This document shows positions 25,926 to 33,031 of a stretch of DNA of 64,000 bases, piece after piece; position 1 is the first letter of the stretch, and every line of letters starts with the position of its first letter. The translations under genes were made by a program, and so were the position numbers. The notes beneath the pieces are model-generated. The model was given only the letters and a program-made list of their open reading frames with translations. It was not told the DNA's origin and made no database searches. Location: assembly GCF_014650775.1 (NCBI RefSeq), contig NZ_BMVP01000001.1, positions 186,001-250,000 on the forward strand, written 5' to 3'. Source of the stretch: Streptomyces cirratus. Lineage in GTDB: Bacteria > Actinomycetota > Actinomycetes > Streptomycetales > Streptomycetaceae.

Positions 25926-25951
25926 CGGGACTCCTCGGGGTCGGGGGCGGG

Positions 25952-26566
25952 TCAGGTTCGCAGGGCGATCCCGTCCAGCACCATCGACAGGTACTGGCGG
26001 GCGATCTCCTCGGGGCTGTGCTGTCCGCCGGGCCGGTACCAGGAGGCCGCGACCCACACCGTGTCGCGTACGAAGCGGTAGGTCAGGCGGATGTCCAGGT
26101 CGGCCCGGAAGACGCCGTCGGCCACCCCGCGCTCCAGCGTCCCCAGCCAGGCGTCCTCGAACTTGCGCTGGGAGTCGGACAGGTAGTGGAAGCGGGGCTG
26201 CGCCGAGAGGTGGCGGGACTCCTTCTGGTAGATCGCGACGGCGGCGCGGTGCCGGTCGATCTCGCGGAAGGACTCGGTGACGAGGGCCTCGATGGTCTCC
26301 CGGGGGCCGAGGCCGGCGGCGAGGACGGTGTCGTAGCCCTGCCACAGCTCGTTCAGGAAGGCGGAGAGGATCTCGTCGAGCATCGATTCCTTGGAATCGA
26401 AGTGGTAGTAGAGGCTGCCGGCGAGCATGCCGGCGGCGTCGGCGATCTTGCGGACGGTGGTGGCGTTGTAGCCCTGTGCGGCGAAGACCTCCGCTGCGGT
26501 GTCGAGGAGTTCACGGCGCCGCTCGGGCGATGCGGTCACCTGCGTTTTCTTCTTGTTCGTTGGCAC
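25952..26566 (-). CDS. kstR2: TetR-family repressor, KstR2-like
   Basis: 204 residues from ATG 26566. The TetR DNA-binding HTH is at about 15-60 (RRELLDTAAEVFAAQGYNATTVRKIADAAG, then GSLYYHFDSKESML). The ligand domain contains YQKESRHLSAQPRFHYL and TVWVAASWYRPGGQHSPEEIA, which recall mycobacterial KstR2 (Rv3557c), the repressor of HIP genes released by HIP-CoA. It lies between ipdF and fadA6 on the same strand. Two copies of one palindrome, in the two divergent promoter regions of the cluster, are its likely operators; one is upstream of its own operon, implying autoregulation. KstR2 rather than another TetR is inference from both sequence and context. Confidence 0.85.
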   Translation of the reverse strand: MPTNKKKTQVTASPERRRELLDTAAEVFAAQGYNATTVRKIADAAGMLAGSLYYHFDSKESMLDEILSAFLNELWQGYDTVLAAGLGPRETIEALVTESFREIDRHRAAVAIYQKESRHLSAQPRFHYLSDSQRKFEDAWLGTLERGVADGVFRADLDIRLTYRFVRDTVWVAASWYRPGGQHSPEEIARQYLSMVLDGIALRT

Positions 26567-26593
26567 GCGCCCATTGTCGGTCCGGGCGCCGGT

Positions 26594-26627
26594 CTCGTGC
26601 TGCGACCGGGAAGGTTCACAGCACTAG
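26594..26627. repeat. Palindromic dispersed repeat, copy A (internally deleted)
   Basis: 34 bp matching both ends of the 68-bp copy at 33540-33607: GTGCTGYGACCGG then AAGGTTCACAGCACTAG. The CTAG end provides the TAG stop codon (26624-26626) of the ipdF gene. It sits between ipdF and kstR2. Confidence 0.7.
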
Positions 26628-27427
26628 GCGTGCTGGCTGCTGACGGAGACGGTCTCGCCCGTCATGTAGGAGGAGTAGCCGCTGGCCAGGAACACGATGA
26701 CGTTGGCGACCTCCCACGGCTCGGCGTAGCGGCCGAACGCCTCTCGGGCGGTGAGTTCGGCGAGCAGTTCCCCGCTGGTGACCTTCACCAGGTGCGGGTG
26801 CATGGCCAGGCTCGGGGCGACCGCGTTGACCCGTACGCCGAATTCCGCGGCCTCCAGCGCGGCGCAGCGGGTCAGGGCCATCACCCCGGCCTTGGCGGCG
26901 GCGTAGTGGGCCTGGCCGCGCTGGGCGCGCCAGCCGACGACGGAGGCGTTGTTGACGATGACGCCGCCGCTTCCGGCCGCCTTGAGGGAGCGCAGGGCGG
27001 CGCGAGTGCAGCGGAAGGTGCCGTTCAGGGTGACGTCGAGGACGCGGCCCCACTGGTCGTCGCCCATGTCGACGAGGTCGGCGGTGCCGCCGAGGCCGGC
27101 GTTGTTGACGACGATGTCGAGGCGGCCGTGGGCGTGCTCCGCGTGTGCGAACAGGGCGCGCACCTGGTCCTCGTCGGTGACGTCGCAGGGCAGGGAGGTG
27201 ACCCGGTCCGCCCCGAATTCGGCGGCGAGCGCGCTCTGGGCCTCCCCCAGCCTTCGGGCGTGCGCGTCGCCGATGACGACGCGGGCGCCCTCCTCCAGGA
27301 AGCGGCGGGCGGTGGCGCCGCCGATGCCGGCGCCGGCCGCGGCGGTGATGACGGCGGCGCGGTCCTCCAGCAGCCCGTGCCCGGGGGTGTACCGGGGGGT
27401 TCGGTCGGACTCCTCGACGCTGCTCAT
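26624..27427 (-). CDS. ipdF: Short-chain dehydrogenase IpdF
   Basis: 267 residues from ATG 27427. SDR motifs: the cofactor loop AAGAGIG (29-35), NNAG, and YAAAK. It ends MTGETVSVSSQHA, which agrees with my memory of the C-terminus of mycobacterial IpdF (Rv3559c), the dehydrogenase for the 5-hydroxy group of HIC-CoA acting before IpdC. First gene of the leftward ipdF-kstR2-fadA6 unit and divergent from the acyl-CoA dehydrogenase genes with 55 bp between starts. A palindrome (27445-27460) is centred in that gap. Its TAG stop codon is formed by the end of a dispersed palindromic repeat. Confidence 0.88.
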   Translation of the reverse strand: MSSVEESDRTPRYTPGHGLLEDRAAVITAAAGAGIGGATARRFLEEGARVVIGDAHARRLGEAQSALAAEFGADRVTSLPCDVTDEDQVRALFAHAEHAHGRLDIVVNNAGLGGTADLVDMGDDQWGRVLDVTLNGTFRCTRAALRSLKAAGSGGVIVNNASVVGWRAQRGQAHYAAAKAGVMALTRCAALEAAEFGVRVNAVAPSLAMHPHLVKVTSGELLAELTAREAFGRYAEPWEVANVIVFLASGYSSYMTGETVSVSSQHA

Positions 27428-27444
27428 GAGCGTACGTTAACCTA

Positions 27445-27460
27445 CCTAACACTTGTTAGG
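27445..27460. promoter_or_regulatory. Candidate KstR2 operator (site 2)
   Basis: CCTAACA-CT-TGTTAGG is a perfect 7+2+7 palindrome between the divergent ipdF (start 27427) and acyl-CoA dehydrogenase (start 27483) genes. It shares arms and spacing with site 1 at 18138-18153. It lies where binding would block both promoters. Confidence 0.65.
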
Positions 27461-27482
27461 GAAGCGAGGAGGCGGACGCCTG

Positions 27483-28637
27483 ATGGAGCTGACGCACACG
27501 GCCGGGGTCCGGGCCTTCCGGGCCGAGGCCCGGGACTGGCTCGCCGCCCACGTGCCCGCCTCACCCCTGCCGTCGCTGGAGACGGCGGAGGGCTTCGCCG
27601 CGCACCGGGCGTGGGAGGCCCTGCTGCACCGCGGCCGCTGGGCGGTGGTGTCCTGGCCCGAGGAGTACGGCGGGCGGGGGGTGGACCTGGAGCGCTGGCT
27701 GGTGTTCGAGGAGGAGTACTGGGCCGCGGGCGCCCCCGGGCGCGTCTCGCAGAACGGCATCAGCCTGCTCGCCCCCACGCTCCTGGCCCACGGCACGGAG
27801 CGGCAGCGGGCCAGGGTGCTGCCGCCGATGGCGAGCGGCGAGGTGATCTGGGCGCAGGCCTGGTCGGAACCGGAGGCCGGCTCCGACCTGGCCTCGCTGA
27901 CTTCGCGGGCCGAGCGCACGGAGGGCGGCTGGCTGCTGACCGGGCAGAAGACGTGGTCCTCCCGGGCGGCGTTCGCGGACCGGGCGTTCGGGATCTTCCG
28001 GTCGGAGGCGTCGCAGGCGGGTGCGGCGAAACCGCACCAGGGCCTGACCTACCTGATGTTCGACCTGCGGGCGCCCGGGGTGACGGTGCGGCCCATCGGC
28101 CGGCTCGACGGCAAACCGGCCTTCGCGGAGCTCTTCCTCGACCGGGTGTTCGTCCCGGACGAGGACGTGATCGGCGAGCCGGGACAGGGCTGGCGGATCG
28201 CGATGTCCACGACCGGCAACGAACGCGGGCTCACCCTGCGCTCCCCGGGCCGCTTCCTGGCGGCGGCCGGCCGGCTGGTGTCGCTGTGGGAGGCGGCCGG
28301 CGATCCCGGGGACACGGCGATGCGGGACCGGGTCGCGGACGCGGTGGTCGGGGCGCGCGCCTACGAGCTGTTCACCTGGGCCAATGCCGCCCGGTTCGCG
28401 GCGGGCGAGACCATCGGCGCCGAGTCCAGCCTGAACAAGGTGTTCTGGTCCCAGTACGACATCGCCCTCCACGAGACGGCGCTGGACCTGCTGGGCGCGG
28501 ACGCGGAGCTGGTGGACGGGGCGTGGGCCGAGCCGTGGGTCTTCTCCCTGGCCGGCCCGATCTACGCCGGGACGAACGAGATCCAGCGCGACATCATCGC
28601 CGAGCGGCTGCTCGGCCTCCCGAAGGGCCGCCGCTGA
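27483..28637 (+). CDS. Acyl-CoA dehydrogenase, FadE31-like subunit (HIP catabolism)
   Basis: 384 residues from ATG 27483 with GAGGAGG upstream. Acyl-CoA dehydrogenase motifs: WPEEYGGRG, EEEYWAAGAPGRVSQNG, AQAWSEPEAGSDLASL (FAD and substrate contacts) and the C-terminal YAGTNEIQRDIIAERLLGLPK. The FEEEYxxAGAPGR and WAQAWSEPEAGSD patterns resemble mycobacterial FadE31. Where medium-chain enzymes carry the catalytic Glu (IYEGT) this protein reads IYAGT, so the base must come from elsewhere, as in several steroid FadE enzymes. The following gene encodes a shorter partner and overlaps by one base, suggesting a heterotetramer. Control by the divergent-promoter palindrome is likely. Confidence 0.85.
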   Translation: MELTHTAGVRAFRAEARDWLAAHVPASPLPSLETAEGFAAHRAWEALLHRGRWAVVSWPEEYGGRGVDLERWLVFEEEYWAAGAPGRVSQNGISLLAPTLLAHGTERQRARVLPPMASGEVIWAQAWSEPEAGSDLASLTSRAERTEGGWLLTGQKTWSSRAAFADRAFGIFRSEASQAGAAKPHQGLTYLMFDLRAPGVTVRPIGRLDGKPAFAELFLDRVFVPDEDVIGEPGQGWRIAMSTTGNERGLTLRSPGRFLAAAGRLVSLWEAAGDPGDTAMRDRVADAVVGARAYELFTWANAARFAAGETIGAESSLNKVFWSQYDIALHETALDLLGADAELVDGAWAEPWVFSLAGPIYAGTNEIQRDIIAERLLGLPKGRR

Positions 28638-29635
28638 TGCGCTTCCTGCCGACCGACGAGCAGCGCGACTTCGCCCGTACGCTGCGCGCCCTGCTCGGCG
28701 CGGCGGACGTCCCGGCCGCGGTACGGGCCTGGGGCGCGGGCGAGCACGGGCCCGGGCGGACGGTGTGGGCCCGGGCCGCGGGTACGGGGCTGTTCGCGCT
28801 GGCCGCAGACGAGGCGTACGACGGGCTGGGGCCGCTGCCGGTGGAGACGGCGTTCGGCTTCGTGGAGTGGGGCCGGTCGGGGATGCCGGGCCCGGCGGTG
28901 GAGACTGCGGCGGTGGCGGTGCTGCTGTCCCGGCTGGGCGACGGGACGCTGGCGAAACGTTTCCTGCCGGGGCTGCTGGCCGGTGAGGTGCTCGCCACGC
29001 TGACGCTGCCGGGCGGGGGCCCGTACGCCCTGGACGCGGACGCGGCGGCCTGCCGGTTCCGGGTGTCGCGGGCGGGCGAACTGCGGCTGGCGCGGACGGC
29101 GGGGGAACGGCTTGCGTCCACGGACCCGGCGCGGCGCCTGTTCCGGCCCGCCGTCGCCGAGGAGGAGCCGCTGGCGGAAGGTCCCCGGGTGCTGGAGGCG
29201 GCGGCGGCCGCGCTGGGGTGGGCGCGCCTGCTGACGGCGGCCCAGTGCCTGGGCGTGGGTGAGGCGCTGCTGGCCCGCACGGTGGCGTACGCGAAGCAGC
29301 GCACGCAGTTCGGGACGCCGATCGGCGGCTTCCAGGCGGTCAAGCACCGGCTGGCGGACACGCTCATGGCCCTGGAGTTCGCGCGGCCGCTGCTGTGGGC
29401 GGGGGCGCTGTCGCTGGAGCGGGGCGAGGTGGCGGCGGCGAAGCTCACCGCGGGCGAGGCTGCGTACGCGGCGGCCATGACCGCGCTCCAGGTCCACGGC
29501 GCGGTCGGCTACACGGAGGAACTGGACCTGTCCCTGTGGCTGCGGAAGGCGCGCCCGCTGCGGGACGCGTGGGGCACGCCGTCGCAGTGCCGCGCCGATG
29601 TGCTGGAGGCGCGGCTGCCGCTCACAGGACGCTGA
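28637..29635 (+). CDS. Acyl-CoA dehydrogenase, small partner subunit (FadE32/FadE33-like)
   Basis: 332 residues from ATG 28637, sharing one base with the upstream stop (TGATG). Shorter than normal acyl-CoA dehydrogenases (about 380) as expected for the beta subunit of alpha2beta2 steroid dehydrogenases. Recognisable are the N-terminal helical domain (FLPTDEQRDFARTLRALLG) and the C-terminal domain with AYAKQRTQFGTPIGGFQAVKHRLADT and LQVHGAVGYTEELDL. The middle beta domain is reduced. The position of the usual catalytic Glu reads DAWGTPS, so this subunit also lacks it there. It probably acts with FadE31-like protein on a ring-opened CoA ester. Its 3' end overlaps the convergent methyltransferase gene by 14 bp. 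Confidence 0.83.
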   Translation: MRFLPTDEQRDFARTLRALLGAADVPAAVRAWGAGEHGPGRTVWARAAGTGLFALAADEAYDGLGPLPVETAFGFVEWGRSGMPGPAVETAAVAVLLSRLGDGTLAKRFLPGLLAGEVLATLTLPGGGPYALDADAAACRFRVSRAGELRLARTAGERLASTDPARRLFRPAVAEEEPLAEGPRVLEAAAAALGWARLLTAAQCLGVGEALLARTVAYAKQRTQFGTPIGGFQAVKHRLADTLMALEFARPLLWAGALSLERGEVAAAKLTAGEAAYAAAMTALQVHGAVGYTEELDLSLWLRKARPLRDAWGTPSQCRADVLEARLPLTGR

Positions 29636-30359
29636 CGCCGAGCGTGACCACGTACCGCTCCTCGACGACGCCGTCGGGGAACAGGGCCGCGACGCGGGGC
29701 CGTTCGGCGTCCAGGAACTCCCGGGTGCCGGCTTCGCCCAGCATCAGGAACACGGAGTGGCTGGCGTGGTTGGCGAGGTGGGAGTCCAGGGGGACGCGGC
29801 GCGACCATCGGATCTCACGGGTGGTGAACCCCAGCTCGGGCGGCAGCCCGCGGGGAGCGACACCCGGGGCGGCGTCGAGGAAGGCCGCGATCCGTGCGTC
29901 CTGCTCGGCGATCCAGGGGACGGTGAAGTCCAGGTCGTTCCACCACAGCGCGAGCGCGCCGCCGGGGCGCAGCACGCGGCGGGCCTCGGGAACGGAACGC
30001 GCGGGGTCGGTCCAGTGCCAGGCCTGGGCGTACGTGACGAGGTCGAACCCGGAGGTGGCCAGGGGCAGCCGGTCGCCGTCCCCGCGGACGAGCGGTATAC
30101 GGGGGTGCGCGCGGCGGAACTCGGCGGCCATCCCGTCGCCGGGCTCGACGGCGACGACATCGGCGCCCCGCGCGCTCAACGCCCCGGAGGCGATCCCGGT
30201 CCCGGCCCCGACATCGGCCACCCGCGCCCCCTCCAGCGGCCGCCCGCCCAACTCCTCCAGGGCATCGAACAGCTCACCGGGGTACCCGGGCCGGTGGGCG
30301 GCGTACAGCGGGGCGGCGGCGTCGAAGGACCGCGCCCTGGTGCGGGGTTGCGTAGTCAT
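29622..30359 (-). CDS. SAM-dependent methyltransferase (class I, methyltransferase type 11)
   Basis: 245 residues from ATG 30359; longer open frame upstream is not coding. Motif I VADVGAGTGIASGAL binds SAM; motif post-I has the acidic residue in VVAVEPGDGM; then LATSGFDLVTYAQAWHWTDP (motif IV region typical of the UbiE/COQ5-like type 11 group) and RVLRPGGALALWW. The substrate is not predictable. Its start overlaps (ATGA) the stop of a decayed gene upstream, showing that the two once formed a coupled pair. Convergent with the acyl-CoA dehydrogenase gene, with a 14-bp 3' overlap. Confidence 0.88.
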   Translation of the reverse strand: MTTQPRTRARSFDAAAPLYAAHRPGYPGELFDALEELGGRPLEGARVADVGAGTGIASGALSARGADVVAVEPGDGMAAEFRRAHPRIPLVRGDGDRLPLATSGFDLVTYAQAWHWTDPARSVPEARRVLRPGGALALWWNDLDFTVPWIAEQDARIAAFLDAAPGVAPRGLPPELGFTTREIRWSRRVPLDSHLANHASHSVFLMLGEAGTREFLDAERPRVAALFPDGVVEERYVVTLGVSVL

Positions 30360-30565
30360 CCCCCCATTCTGCGGCCTGCGCACCCGCGTCGGCGGAACTC
30401 GCGCACCACCTCGACGCGCCCGACGATGTGCCGGTTGAACTCGTCCAGTTCCTCCGCCGGGACCCACGGCTCCAGGATCGTCTCGCCGCCGGCACGCCGC
30501 ACCGGGTACCGCTCCAGGAACGCCGGCCCGGTGGGCCGCCACAGGGTCGTCGTAGTGGACGTGCG
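30356..30565 (-). pseudogene. Truncated remnant of a small ADP-ribosylation/crystallin-J1-annotated protein gene
   Basis: An open stretch of 69 codons without a start codon reads TTTTLWRPTGP followed by AFLERYPVRRAGG and ILEPWVPAEELDEFNRHIVG. From memory, intact Streptomyces homologues (about 115-170 residues, often named ADP-ribosylation/crystallin J1) carry some tens of residues between TGP and FLERYPV, so an internal in-frame deletion is inferred. The 5' end stops 8 bp short of dispersed repeat copy B, and no ATG or GTG with ribosome site remains. The stop TGA overlaps the methyltransferase ATG. Confidence 0.6.
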
Positions 30566-30573
30566 GCCCGCCC

Positions 30574-30618
30574 CTAGTGCTGTGACCGGGAAGGTTCAAC
30601 GGGTCGCGACGCCCGGCA
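30574..30618. repeat. Palindromic dispersed repeat, copy B (left half)
   Basis: 45 bp starting CTAGTGCTGTGACCGG and ending GACGCCCGGCA, nearly identical to the first 45 bp of the full copy at 33540-33607. The right arm is missing. It abuts the 5' end of the decayed gene at 30356-30565. Confidence 0.7.
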
Positions 30619-30672
30619 GTAGACGGGCAGCCCCGCCCCCGCCACCGCATTCGCGCCCCCGGGCGGGGACGC

Positions 30673-31560
30673 CTATCGCGTGAGCCAGGCCGCGGCGGCC
30701 GTGAGGGCCGAGGAGGCCGCGGGCAGGGGCAGGCCCAGGAAGCCGTGGAAGACGCCCGGGTAGAGGTGGACGGCGCAGTCGACGCCCGCGGCCGCGAGAC
30801 GGCGGGCGTGGGCGAGGCCCTCGTCGCGCAGGACGTCGCAGTCCGCGAGGACCAGCAGGGTGCGCGGGAGGCCCGAGACGTCGGCGGCCCGCAGCGGTGA
30901 GACGTGCGGGTGCTGCGGGTCGCCGCCGTACTGCTCCCAGTACCAGGCCATGTGCGCGGCGGTGTGGAAGTAGCCCTGCCCGTAGCGGTCGACGGACCCC
31001 GACCGCATCGAGGCGTCCAGCGGCGGGTACACGAGCAGTTGCCCGGCGACCAGGCCCGGCGCCCGCAGCGCGGTCACCGCCGCGAGGTTGCCGCCGCTGG
31101 AATCCCCCGCCACCGTCACCCGGCCCGGATCGCAGCCCAGTCGGCCCGCCTGCGCGCGAGCCCACAGCAGCACCGTCAGCGCGTCGTCCGGCGCCGCCGG
31201 CCAGGGGTGCTCCGGGGCCAGGCGGTAGTCGGCGGAGACGACCACCGCCCCGGAGGCCACCGCCAGCGCCCGGCACACGGGGTCGTGGGTGTCCAGGCCG
31301 CACATCACCCAGCCGCCCCCGTGGAAGTAGACGACCAGCGGCCGCCCGGCCGCGCCCGGCGCGGGGTCGTAGACCCGTACGGGAACACCCGCCGCGTCCG
31401 TGTCGTGGACGCCGGAAACGGCCGGGCCTCCGGGACGGGAACGGCCCCCGGCGGCCGTCGCCCGCAGGGCCGCGACGTCGCCCGGGCCGGGGAAACCCGT
31501 CGCCAGCGCGTCGCACAGCGCCCGCGCGGCCGGGGACAGGGGGTCTGGGCCGCCGGTCAT
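30673..31560 (-). CDS. Alpha/beta hydrolase, hormone-sensitive-lipase family esterase
   Basis: 295 residues from ATG 31560. HSL-family motifs are clear: HGGGW (oxyanion hole) near 97, nucleophile Ser in GDSSGGN, the Asp within LADCDVLRDEG, and His in GVFHGFLG. YRLAPEHPWPAAPDD is the typical spacer. It hydrolyses short-chain or bulky esters such as sterol esters or drug-like esters. The start overlaps the stop of the upstream SDR gene (ATGA), and this pair is divergent from a PadR regulator, so an ester-and-alcohol processing operon is likely. Cytoplasmic, with no signal peptide. Confidence 0.9.
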   Translation of the reverse strand: MTGGPDPLSPAARALCDALATGFPGPGDVAALRATAAGGRSRPGGPAVSGVHDTDAAGVPVRVYDPAPGAAGRPLVVYFHGGGWVMCGLDTHDPVCRALAVASGAVVVSADYRLAPEHPWPAAPDDALTVLLWARAQAGRLGCDPGRVTVAGDSSGGNLAAVTALRAPGLVAGQLLVYPPLDASMRSGSVDRYGQGYFHTAAHMAWYWEQYGGDPQHPHVSPLRAADVSGLPRTLLVLADCDVLRDEGLAHARRLAAAGVDCAVHLYPGVFHGFLGLPLPAASSALTAAAAWLTR

Positions 31561-32285
31561 CCGGCCGTCATCCCGCCGTCCACCGCGAACTCGGCGCCCG
31601 TCACGTACGACGAGGCGTCCGAGCAGAGGAAGCGGACGAGTTCCCCGACCTCCTGCGGCCGCCCCATCCGCCCCAGCGGCACGTGCGACCAGTCCCGCCC
31701 CGCGACGGCCCGGGCGACCATCGGGGTGTCGACGGCCCCCGGGTGCACCGAGTTGACGCGGATCCCGTCGCCGGCCAGGTCCAGCGCCGCCGACCGGGTC
31801 AGGCCGCGCAGGGCGAACTTGGTGGAGCCGTACGCCGCGTGGCCGGGTATCCCGACCAGGCCGGCGGTGGAGGAGACGTTGACGATCGAGCCGCCTGACG
31901 CGGCGCGCAGCAGCGGGGCCACCGCCTGGATGCCGAGGAACGGGCCGAGCAGGTTGACCCGTAGCAGTTCCTCGAAGTCGGCGAGGCCCTGCTGCTCGAC
32001 GTGGGCGGTGCGCCACAGCGCCGCGTTGTTGACCAGCGCCGAGACCGTGCCGAAGGCGGTGACCGCCTCCCGTACGACTGCCGCCCAGCCGTCCGGGTCG
32101 GCGACGTCGTGCCGTACGAAGATCCCTTGGCCGCCGAGGGACTTCGCGACCGTCCTGCCCTCGTCCTCCCGTACGTCTGTGACGACGACCCGTGCGCCGG
32201 CTTCCGCGCACATGCGGGCCTCCGCCGCGCCCTGGCCGCGTGCGGCGCCGGTGATGACGACGACCTTCCCGTCCAACGTGCCCAC
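31557..32285 (-). CDS. Short-chain dehydrogenase, 3-alpha/20-beta-hydroxysteroid dehydrogenase-like
   Basis: 242 residues from GTG 32285, preceded by AGGGGGG. SDR motifs: TGAARGQG (about 11-18), NNAA in place of the usual NNAG, Ser in VSSTAG and YGSTK. The run GIRVNSVHPGAVDTPM and the end SYVTGAEFAVDGGMTAG closely resemble Streptomyces 3-alpha,20-beta-hydroxysteroid dehydrogenase, as far as memory goes. That would fit the nearby steroid (HIP) island, but many SDRs of unknown substrate share the pattern. Co-translated with the esterase downstream. Divergent from the PadR gene, with an imperfect dyad between them. Confidence 0.85.
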   Translation of the reverse strand: MGTLDGKVVVITGAARGQGAAEARMCAEAGARVVVTDVREDEGRTVAKSLGGQGIFVRHDVADPDGWAAVVREAVTAFGTVSALVNNAALWRTAHVEQQGLADFEELLRVNLLGPFLGIQAVAPLLRAASGGSIVNVSSTAGLVGIPGHAAYGSTKFALRGLTRSAALDLAGDGIRVNSVHPGAVDTPMVARAVAGRDWSHVPLGRMGRPQEVGELVRFLCSDASSYVTGAEFAVDGGMTAG

Positions 32286-32304
32286 GGAGCCCCCCTGTTC
32301 GTTT

Positions 32305-32323
32305 CTAATAGGCATACTTCTAG
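32305..32323. promoter_or_regulatory. Imperfect dyad between the SDR and PadR genes
   Basis: CTAATAGGCATACTTCTAG has matching outer arms (CTAnnAG with CTnnTAG) and is AT-rich compared with its flanks. It lies 20 bp upstream of the SDR start and 59 bp upstream of the PadR start, the expected place for a PadR operator. Evidence is position and symmetry only. Confidence 0.35.
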
Positions 32324-32381
32324 CAGTCATATCCCGGCAGGGGGAAGGGCCGTGACGCGTACCGGCCATAGACTGCGCTGC

Positions 32382-32975
32382 GTGCCAGACGAGACGAACA
32401 AGCGCGCACTGCCCGCCACCGGCTGGGCGGTGCTCGGACTGCTCTCCTTCGGCCAGGAGCTCTCCGGTTACGACGTGAAGAAGTGGGCCGACCGCTCCTT
32501 GCGCTTCTTCTACTGGAGTCCGTCTTTCAGTCAGGTCTACAGCGAGCTGAGGCGCCTGGAGGAGGCCGGCTACGCCTCCTCGCGCCGGATCGGCCAGGAG
32601 GACGGCGGCGCCCGCGACAAGCGCGTGTACCGGATCACCGAAACCGGCATGGCGGCCGTACGGGAGTGGGCGCAGCAGGCTCCCGTCGATCCGCCGGTGC
32701 TCAAGCACGGGCCGATGCTGCGGCTGTGGCTCGGCCATCTGCTGGAGCCGGCGCAGATGCGCGACGTACTGGGCCGGCACCGGGAGTTCGCGGAGGAAAT
32801 GCGCCGCCGCGCGGAAGCGGACGCGGCGGCGGCCGGGGGCGAGGAGGCCTGGGCGTTCCCCACGCTCACCCTCAAGTGGGCCGAGCGGTACTACGCCGGT
32901 GAGCGCGATCTGGCCGCCGCGATGCTGGACGACATCGAGGCGCTCACCGCGGAACGCGGACCCGCGGGCGCGTGA
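32382..32975 (+). CDS. PadR-family transcriptional regulator
   Basis: 197 residues from GTG 32382. The PadR wHTH is at about 12-95: TGWAVLGLLSFGQELSGYDVKKW, then YWSPSFSQVYSELRRLEEAGY and the wing with RDKRVYRITETG. The C-terminal helices (Vir_C-like) complete a PadR subfamily-2 protein. Start choice is unsure. GTG 32352 has a ribosome-like GGGGGAAGGG but adds ten odd residues. GTG 32382 has none, yet TAGACT lies 7 nt upstream (32369-32374), as in a leaderless promoter. It probably represses the divergent SDR-esterase pair and is released by their substrate or a phenolic-type ligand. Confidence 0.85.
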   Translation: MPDETNKRALPATGWAVLGLLSFGQELSGYDVKKWADRSLRFFYWSPSFSQVYSELRRLEEAGYASSRRIGQEDGGARDKRVYRITETGMAAVREWAQQAPVDPPVLKHGPMLRLWLGHLLEPAQMRDVLGRHREFAEEMRRRAEADAAAAGGEEAWAFPTLTLKWAERYYAGERDLAAAMLDDIEALTAERGPAGA

Positions 32976-33031
32976 GCCGGGGCCGGTGCGCCTGAACGGC
33001 GGCCGCCGGGGGGCCGCGCTTTGATGGGCGT

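Noticed and set aside
26018..29635. A single 1205-codon plus-strand frame through kstR2, ipdF and both dehydrogenase genes
   Set aside because: Only the part from 28637 codes for a recognisable protein; upstream it is a shadow of genes in other frames.
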